From the NCBI GenBank assembly GCA_019685575.1, contig JABFQO010000012.1, forward strand, positions 1 through 56,389: a DNA stretch of 56,389 bases. The letters run 5' to 3'. Made by a program: the position numbers and the translations under genes. Origin of the DNA: Candidatus Bathyarchaeota archaeon A05DMB-4 (lineage in GTDB: Archaea; Thermoproteota; Bathyarchaeia; Bathyarchaeales; SOJC01). Positions 51,728 to 56,389 of this stretch are shown here, in pieces. Below the pieces are notes generated by a model. That model saw only the letters and a program-made list of their open reading frames with translations, ran no database searches and had not been told where the DNA came from. Every line of letters begins with the position of its first letter. The first letter of the stretch is position 1.

Positions 51728-52105
51728 AACGCAGCGCCAAAAAACGAAACAGGTCGAAGCTTAAATATACATAAAAAACTAAAACCTACAAACTTGTTTT
51801 CTCCAAGCAATTCTCGCATAAAACACGCCAGCAAAACACATAAACTACTCTCTAAACTCAAGCACGGCATGAATTTACTCCGTACACGTTCGCGTTATCC
51901 GGTTCGAAACATAATCGAAGTTGATTATTTACATCAAAAAATGTAAAAAAACACGGTTCTTGAATTCAAAAATACAATGTTTGAAGCAAAATTTCAGTTT
52001 TGCCTTTCTCAGCAAATATAGAAGCGTGGGCGTAGCTAAAATCTTTTATAGTCGCTAGGGCTTATTATTCGACCGCTGTGCGCATCTGGTGCGTGTTGAT
52101 GTCGG
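51728..52105. other. Intergenic region before broken exchanger
   Basis: A 378-base AT-rich region with no convincing gene. It holds TATA-like TTTTATAG near 52051 for the next gene. A CCGGTTCGAAAC near 51899 looks like a tRNA T-loop, but no stem or tRNA body matches. Confidence 0.5.
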
Positions 52106-52863
52106 ATGATAGAACTCCTCATTCAAGCCGCTATACTGGCATTTTCGCTGATAATTCTAGCAGTAGCCAGCTTCTTTGCCATAAAATACGTTGAGGACCT
52201 AATGGAATTTACTCGCCTCAGTGAGGGTGCAGCGGGGTTCGCGGTTCTGGCCGTAATGACCACTTTGCCGGAATTGACAGTTGCATCTTTTGCGGTTTTG
52301 CAAGGGCGCGCAGGAATCAGCATTGGAGACATCTTGGGTTCGCACATATTCAACATAGGCATAGTAATAGGGTTGTTGGCGGCCTTTGGTTCACTGAAGA
52401 CTTGCGGAACCACATCTTTGATAGAACTTGTGGATTTATTGTTTCTCGCTTCATTAATTCCCCTTCTCCTCGTCATATTCAAGATAAACAGTCCACTCGT
52501 AGGCATCGCGCTGATAGCAATATTCATCTTCAGCCTCTACAGAATAAGCAAAAAGCGCGCGCGCTAATAGGCACTTCGCTTCCCGAACTTGCTTTTGGTT
52601 TTGCCGCAATGAGACGCGGTAGAGTTCGTTTGGCGCTTGGGGACGCTATTGGCGCGAATCTCATCACAATAACTTTGGTGTTGGGGCTCGTGCTGGTTTT
52701 TTCGCCATTCATAATTGACCCCGCAAGTTTTGTTGAGATCTTAGCCTTTGTGCTGGTTACGAACCTTATTCTTTGGCGATTTTTGACAAAAGGCGGCGTG
52801 TCTCAAATGGGAGGGATTGTTCTGATAATGACTTACATTCTCTTCCAAGCGGTTTTGCAGTAA
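52106..52863 (+). pseudogene. Sodium/calcium exchanger family protein, broken
   Basis: The first frame (52106-52567) has the alpha-1 repeat (SEGAAGFAVLAVMTTLPELTVASF, GDILGSHIFNIG). It ends after SKKRAR at a TAA. The alpha-2 repeat (LIGTSLPELAFGFAAMRRGRV, GDAIGANLITITL) continues in a different frame to 52863. Between the halves the usual two to three membrane helices (about 60 residues) are missing. The join lies in a (GC)n run at 52553-52565, so a deletion with frameshift at that repeat is likely. A programmed frameshift would not restore the missing helices. The gene was probably recently active. Confidence 0.7.
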
Positions 52864-52877
52864 AGCCAGCCACAGTT

Positions 52878-54089
52878 TCATTTCTTTTTCAATTTTAATA
52901 AAACTGGTGCTATTGAGGTGATTATGTTGTTGATTATTATGATGTTGGCGACGATGAGGGGGTATAAGTATGCGTGCGGGACGGGTGTGGGTTGCGTAGT
53001 TAGCGTGTTGTAGACCATGATGCTTAAGGTTGCGTTTGCTAAGCCTGTTCCACACATTAGAGTCATAAGTTTTCTATGTTTGTACATGTCGGTTTTGTAG
53101 GTTGAAATTGTTACGGCAGCATAGCGGAAGACTATGTTTACTGCAATGATTATTCCAGCAAAAATCATGCCTGACCAGTCGGGTAAGTAGATTACGCCGA
53201 GAAATACGAAAAAGAAAGCATGCATAAGAAACGAAATTTCGCCTTGAAAATGCCTTACAATCCTGGTCGTCTCCTGCATGTAACTCAAATCGGTCTTTCT
53301 GCGCAAAGTCTTGTAGATTTCCTGATAGTTACCCAATGTCAAACCAAAAAGAAGAGCCGTGAGCGAGCCGCTTCCGCCTAAGAGTTCAGAACCAACATAA
53401 CTTAGGATAAGGGCTGATATGGTAAGCATGTAAGTGTACTCTTGCCTCTTCACGATGCCCATTATCTTTACCCAAATAATCCCTACAAAAAATCCTATCA
53501 GTATGCCCACAGCAAACCTTGCAACGATCGTGGAGGCCATCACTTGAAAACTCGTGGAGCCGCCAAGATATATCTGCAAAAGCGTAAGAACGATGACTAT
53601 GTTGAGCACGTCGGTAATAGTTGATTCTAAAGAGAGTGTTATTTTTACGTTCTCGTTGACGCTGAGTTTGGATATTAACGGAATTATGACAACCGAACTA
53701 GTTCCCGCAGTCATGGGGCCCAGCATTAATGCCTCGAGCCAAGTAAAGTTTAAGATAAAAAACGCAAACATAGAAACGAAAGCGGTGGCCACCACAACGT
53801 ACATCACAGAGAGAATGGTTGCTCTAAAACTCTGGGATATGACTTTGTATATTTCCATGTTAAGCCCGGCGTCAAACAGAATAATCATCAAAGTTAACGC
53901 TGTCAAGAAGGGCGTTATGGGGAGTAGTTCTTCTCTAGAAAACACTGAAAACACTGGACCTAGAATAATCCCGATCAATATTAAGAACAACGTGTCTGAA
54001 AAGCCTGTTTTCTTAAAAAGAACGTTTGCTAAGAAACCGATGGCTATGATGATGCCCGCGATCGAAAACACGGTTATAGCGTCCGCCAT
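52878..54089 (-). CDS. Monovalent cation:proton antiporter (CPA family)
   Basis: A membrane protein of 403 residues with about 12 helices. It has the LFDAGLNMEI segment (the exchange-site aspartate region) and SLESTITDVLNIV, typical of the CPA1/CPA2 Na+/H+ antiporters. There is no C-terminal regulatory domain. The start ATG 54089 begins directly before the first membrane segment; an upstream frame opening to 54119 is unlikely. It faces the broken Ca2+ exchanger tail-to-tail. Confidence 0.86.
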   Translation of the reverse strand: MADAITVFSIAGIIIAIGFLANVLFKKTGFSDTLFLILIGIILGPVFSVFSREELLPITPFLTALTLMIILFDAGLNMEIYKVISQSFRATILSVMYVVVATAFVSMFAFFILNFTWLEALMLGPMTAGTSSVVIIPLISKLSVNENVKITLSLESTITDVLNIVIVLTLLQIYLGGSTSFQVMASTIVARFAVGILIGFFVGIIWVKIMGIVKRQEYTYMLTISALILSYVGSELLGGSGSLTALLFGLTLGNYQEIYKTLRRKTDLSYMQETTRIVRHFQGEISFLMHAFFFVFLGVIYLPDWSGMIFAGIIIAVNIVFRYAAVTISTYKTDMYKHRKLMTLMCGTGLANATLSIMVYNTLTTQPTPVPHAYLYPLIVANIIIINNIITSIAPVLLKLKKK

Positions 54090-54195
54090 TGCTCGCCCCG
54101 TGTACGGTTTTGATGCCATGTATTTTGTGCTTGGGCTTTTTAACGGTTTAGCAAAGTTTCATCTTCGCATCGTGAAAAACGTGAAATCTAGGGAT

Positions 54196-54600
54196 TTATT
54201 CGCCTATTACTTGCACGATTACGGTTCTTTGCCTCGGGTAAACGTCAGTTTCCACAAAGACCACCGATTGCCATGTTCCGAAAACGGCGCGACCATCAAT
54301 TAACGGTATTGTCCTATCTGGTGGCAATAGCACCGAACGCAGGTGAGCATGCGCGTTTGACGGATGATGAAAGCGTCCGCGGCTAGAGACGAGTTGTTCC
54401 AAGAAGGTTTTGATATCTTCAACGAGAGCCGGCTCGTATTCTGTCAAGATAAGAATACCCGTAGCATGTGGCGCGAACAAGTGCACCAAACCGTTCTGTA
54501 CGCCAGACTTTGCCACTATTCGCTGAACCTTCTCGGTCAAGTCTACAAAATCAACTGCGCCTTTCGTCGAAAAAGTCAACGTCTCATTAACGACTTTCAA
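54196..54600 (-). CDS. YjbQ/UPF0047 family protein
   Basis: A 134-residue protein with the family core: HLFAPHATGILILTEYEP (His-rich), then HAHLRSVLLPP and a VVFVETD end. YjbQ-like proteins have been linked to thiamine-phosphate synthesis and metal binding by conserved histidines. A ThiT-like gene lies 13 kb away, but no link is shown. The start is TTG 54600 with GGTG 6 bases upstream; GTG at 54609 overlaps that site. Confidence 0.88.
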   Translation of the reverse strand: MKVVNETLTFSTKGAVDFVDLTEKVQRIVAKSGVQNGLVHLFAPHATGILILTEYEPALVEDIKTFLEQLVSSRGRFHHPSNAHAHLRSVLLPPDRTIPLIDGRAVFGTWQSVVFVETDVYPRQRTVIVQVIGE

Positions 54601-54673
54601 TTTTTTCACCTACACTAATGAAGTAGGCGACTTTTTATAAAAAATAAACCGTCACAAAGATAAAACATGATAG

Positions 54674-54700
54674 TTTCGTTGATGCTTTTGTATACAAAAA
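54674..54700. repeat. Palindromic motif TTTCGTTGATGCTTTTGTATACAAAAA, copy 2
   Basis: Matches 46559-46587. Here the core TTTTGTATACAAAA is a perfect 14-base palindrome. Confidence 0.6.
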
Positions 54701-54765
54701 GCGAAAAAGTAAAAAAGCCAATGCGACAAACAACGTAAGCCACCAACTCCTCATGGTGCAAAAAT

Positions 54766-55029
54766 TTGCCAAAACAAGCAAAGCAAGAAGCACAAAGACT
54801 TCTCAAAGCCATTGCTGTGTTGCTGAGAAGCACAACATGGAAGTGCGGAAGAGTAGAACGCCTTGTAGTGAATTATCTGAAAACTCAACTTCAAACCCGC
54901 GGACATGCCCATACGCCGATAAACGACATGCTAACGCACTTTAAACTCCGCGGAAAACAGAAGAACGAATTCCTTGACGCGTTGAAGAGACTCGAAAAAC
55001 GCCACATCATAAAAATAGAAAGATTCTAA
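54766..55029 (+). CDS. Small winged-helix-like protein
   Basis: 87 residues with a basic N-terminus and a winged-helix-like C-terminal part (INDMLTHFKLRGKQKNEFLDAL, then RLEKRHIIKIERF). The start is TTG at 54766 with GGTG upstream. Function unknown. Confidence 0.6.
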   Translation: MPKQAKQEAQRLLKAIAVLLRSTTWKCGRVERLVVNYLKTQLQTRGHAHTPINDMLTHFKLRGKQKNEFLDALKRLEKRHIIKIERF

Positions 55030-55505
55030 ACAACCTCACCAAGCAAACGCCGAGCTTCTTCAATCCATTTTGCAGTAATTTTTGTCGACACCCCTATTTT
55101 TGCTGCTAAATCGGCGGCGGACCATTTTGCTAACTCTTCAACAGAAGTTATTTGTAGGGTTTTCAGTTGAGCGAGTCTTCTCGGGCCGATCCCTTTAATC
55201 TTAATTTCTGTCAATTCTTTTGGAGCCGCTGTTGGGCTTGAGGCAAGTGCCTGTGCAGATGGCGGTGGTTGTTGTGGCGTTTTTTGCTCCACGGGTTTTG
55301 TTTCTGTGGGTTTTGGTGGCTGACGAATTATTTGGAATTTTTTGGGGCGTGTGGAATAGCCAAACGCCATAAAGAGTAAACCAAAGAGTATCAGGACAAT
55401 CATGAACGCCGCAGTAATTAGGTTTATAGTGTCATAAAAGGGTATGAATATGGTTAAAGCGAAGCAGATGATTCCTAAAAAATAGAAGACGACGTCAAGC
55501 CGCAA
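55026..55505 (-). CDS. Membrane-anchored helix-hairpin-helix protein
   Basis: Two membrane helices (about residues 4-22 and 30-50), then a Pro/Thr/Gln-rich linker (about 60-90), then a helix-hairpin-helix domain (IKGIGPRRLAQLKTLQITSVEELAKW, about 105-130). It could tether DNA to the membrane. I chose TTG 55505 (GGTGG upstream); TTG 55538 would add 11 residues. The + strand neighbour overlaps by 4 bases at its 3' end. Confidence 0.7.
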   Translation of the reverse strand: MRLDVVFYFLGIICFALTIFIPFYDTINLITAAFMIVLILFGLLFMAFGYSTRPKKFQIIRQPPKPTETKPVEQKTPQQPPPSAQALASSPTAAPKELTEIKIKGIGPRRLAQLKTLQITSVEELAKWSAADLAAKIGVSTKITAKWIEEARRLLGEVV

Positions 55506-55602
55506 GATACCACCCCATTTTTCTCCGCGTTGGAACAAGAATAAGTCTTTATGTTAATGCTTAAATAACTATCGCACGTCCGCATACACGGAGAAAGCAT
55601 CG

Positions 55603-56199
55603 ATGAAGACCAAGCTTCGACGAATCATCATAATCTCCGGAACCCCAGGAGTCGGGAAGACGTCAGTGGCGAAGCTTTTAGCCTCAAGACTGAATGCGAC
55701 ATTGATTAACCTTGGAGAGCTTGTGGTGGAGGAAAAATTGATTCTTAACGTTGACAAGAAGCGTGGAACGTTTGTTGCAGATTTGGAGCGAGTTTCAAGG
55801 CGCGTTAGGAAATTGTTTACGTCTGTAACTGGTGATGTTATTGTTGAAGGGCATTTTGCGGTTCACGTGGTTCCCGCCGAAAGTGTAACGCGCGTTTTTG
55901 TTTTGAGGCGTAATCCTGACGATTTGAAGAAGCTGCTTGAAGGCCGTGGCTGGAACGAAGCTAAGGTTCGAGAGAATCTGGCGTGTGAAGTTTTGGATGT
56001 TTGTCTGTACGACGCCGTGAAAGCGTGCGGTGATGAGAAGGTCTGCGAGGTTGATGTTACAGGAAAGACTGCCGAGGCTGTGGTTGAAGAAATTTTATCG
56101 ATTTTAAGTGATAAAAGAAAATGTTGGATCGGCGGCGTCGATTGGTTGGGGCTTTTCGAACGCGAAGGACGAGTTGACGAATTCTTAAGCGAATTCTAA
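55603..56199 (+). CDS. AK6-type adenylate kinase/NTPase (Fap7-like)
   Basis: A P-loop kinase of the AK6/Fap7 family, needed in archaea for ribosome small-subunit maturation as well as adenylate conversion. Walker A GTPGVGKTSV lies at about residues 13-22. DVIVEGHFAVHVVP and VLRRNPDDLKK.LEGRGW are the family lid regions. Length 198 is slightly longer than the usual 180. GGAG lies 12 bases before the ATG. Confidence 0.9.
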   Translation: MKTKLRRIIIISGTPGVGKTSVAKLLASRLNATLINLGELVVEEKLILNVDKKRGTFVADLERVSRRVRKLFTSVTGDVIVEGHFAVHVVPAESVTRVFVLRRNPDDLKKLLEGRGWNEAKVRENLACEVLDVCLYDAVKACGDEKVCEVDVTGKTAEAVVEEILSILSDKRKCWIGGVDWLGLFEREGRVDEFLSEF

Positions 56200-56317
56200 C
56201 AATCTTGAATTGCCCTACCTCGCTTACTAAGAATAATGCAACATCGAATCTAGTCAATGAGCAACCTTCGCAAAACCCGAACACTCCTAAACAGTTCATC
56301 ATTAAACACTAACCACC

Positions 56318-56389
56318 AAAAAGTGAACCACTGGTTCTCTGTTCATATTTGCGGCATATTTGGAGCCTAATAGGATCATATATGGAAGA
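56318..56389 (+). repeat. Dispersed ~103-bp intergenic repeat, copy 3 (cut by window end)
   Basis: The first 72 bases match copy 1 with changes only at the tip of the short hairpin (GAACCACTGGTTC here). The rest is beyond the window. Confidence 0.85.

Noticed and set aside
51890-51925. GGTTCGAAAC resembling a tRNA T-loop
   Set aside because: No T-stem pairing and no acceptor, D or anticodon arm could be found around it on either strand.
52106-52863. Programmed ribosomal frameshift in the exchanger
   Set aside because: The two halves also lack about 60 residues of membrane helices, so frameshifting alone would not make a normal protein.

Overview
The window is a gene-dense archaeal chromosome segment with about 60 protein genes. 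GINS23, MCM, Hel308, an ATP-dependent DNA ligase, a geranylgeranyl-diphosphate-type prenyl synthase, a coenzyme F420 ligase (CofE), TrpB2, archaeal TATA boxes and many GTG/TTG starts all point to an archaeon. The hydrogenase/heterodisulfide reductase set, the rubrerythrin and the lack of any respiratory chain suggest a strict anaerobe. I infer an uncultured lineage of the Bathyarchaeia (MCG) type. That placement is inference and was not computed.

Left part (1-14.7 kb): a secreted protein, then a long minus-strand operon (12528 to 1399) of at least ten tightly spaced or overlapping genes. In transcription order it encodes two ribbon-helix-helix (RHH) proteins fused to a glycine-cleavage-H-like domain that has lost the lipoyl lysine, a GltD/NfnB-type NAD(P)H oxidoreductase, MvhD fused to a winged helix, a double-length HdrA, a second MvhD, HdrC, HdrB, and the [NiFe]-hydrogenase subunits MvhG and MvhA. 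This looks like a complete flavin-based bifurcating or confurcating complex with its own dedicated regulators. A divergent AbrB-PhoU regulator, a small zinc ribbon and a third RHH paralogue with a Cys-rich tail follow. An 18-bp palindrome-containing element is shared by the divergent operon promoter and the promoter of the third RHH gene.

Middle (14.7-34.6 kb): an ACT-domain regulator is divergent from trpB2, which is followed by a ParB-like candidate free-serine kinase. TrpB2 enzymes can use O-phosphoserine, so this pair may make and consume that substrate. Next come small winged-helix genes, a ParA/MinD ATPase, an MFS transporter, a prenyl synthase, two divergent PadR regulators with paired operators, and the replication/repair block GINS23-MCM-Hel308. 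A glutamate block follows: a 650-residue RHH sensor protein, a glutamate dehydrogenase with a duplicated N-terminal extension, a KaiC-like protein with a ruined P-loop, and an FMN glutamate-synthase-like protein. ATGTTCA motifs occur in the promoters of this block.

Right part (34.6-56.4 kb): rubrerythrin, a metallo-beta-lactamase-fold protein, an M32 carboxypeptidase, MobA-like and CofE. Then a TPP-riboswitch-controlled operon (thiT-like, KaiC-like ATPase, AIR-synthase/ThiL-like), a HemL-like aminomutase, an Mrr-like nuclease with a winged helix, a RimK/MptN-like ATP-grasp ligase, and a cytochrome-b5-like protein. A Holliday-junction-resolvase-like domain is fused to a methyltransferase. After several small genes come a PPC-domain protein, RimI, an amidohydrolase, a TPR-like protein and DNA ligase. 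The end holds a broken Na+/Ca2+ exchanger, a cation/proton antiporter, YjbQ, a membrane-anchored helix-hairpin-helix protein and an AK6-type kinase. Three copies of a roughly 103-bp intergenic repeat (17.4, 23.0 and 56.3 kb) are unexplained. No rRNA, recognisable tRNA, CRISPR array or transposase was seen.
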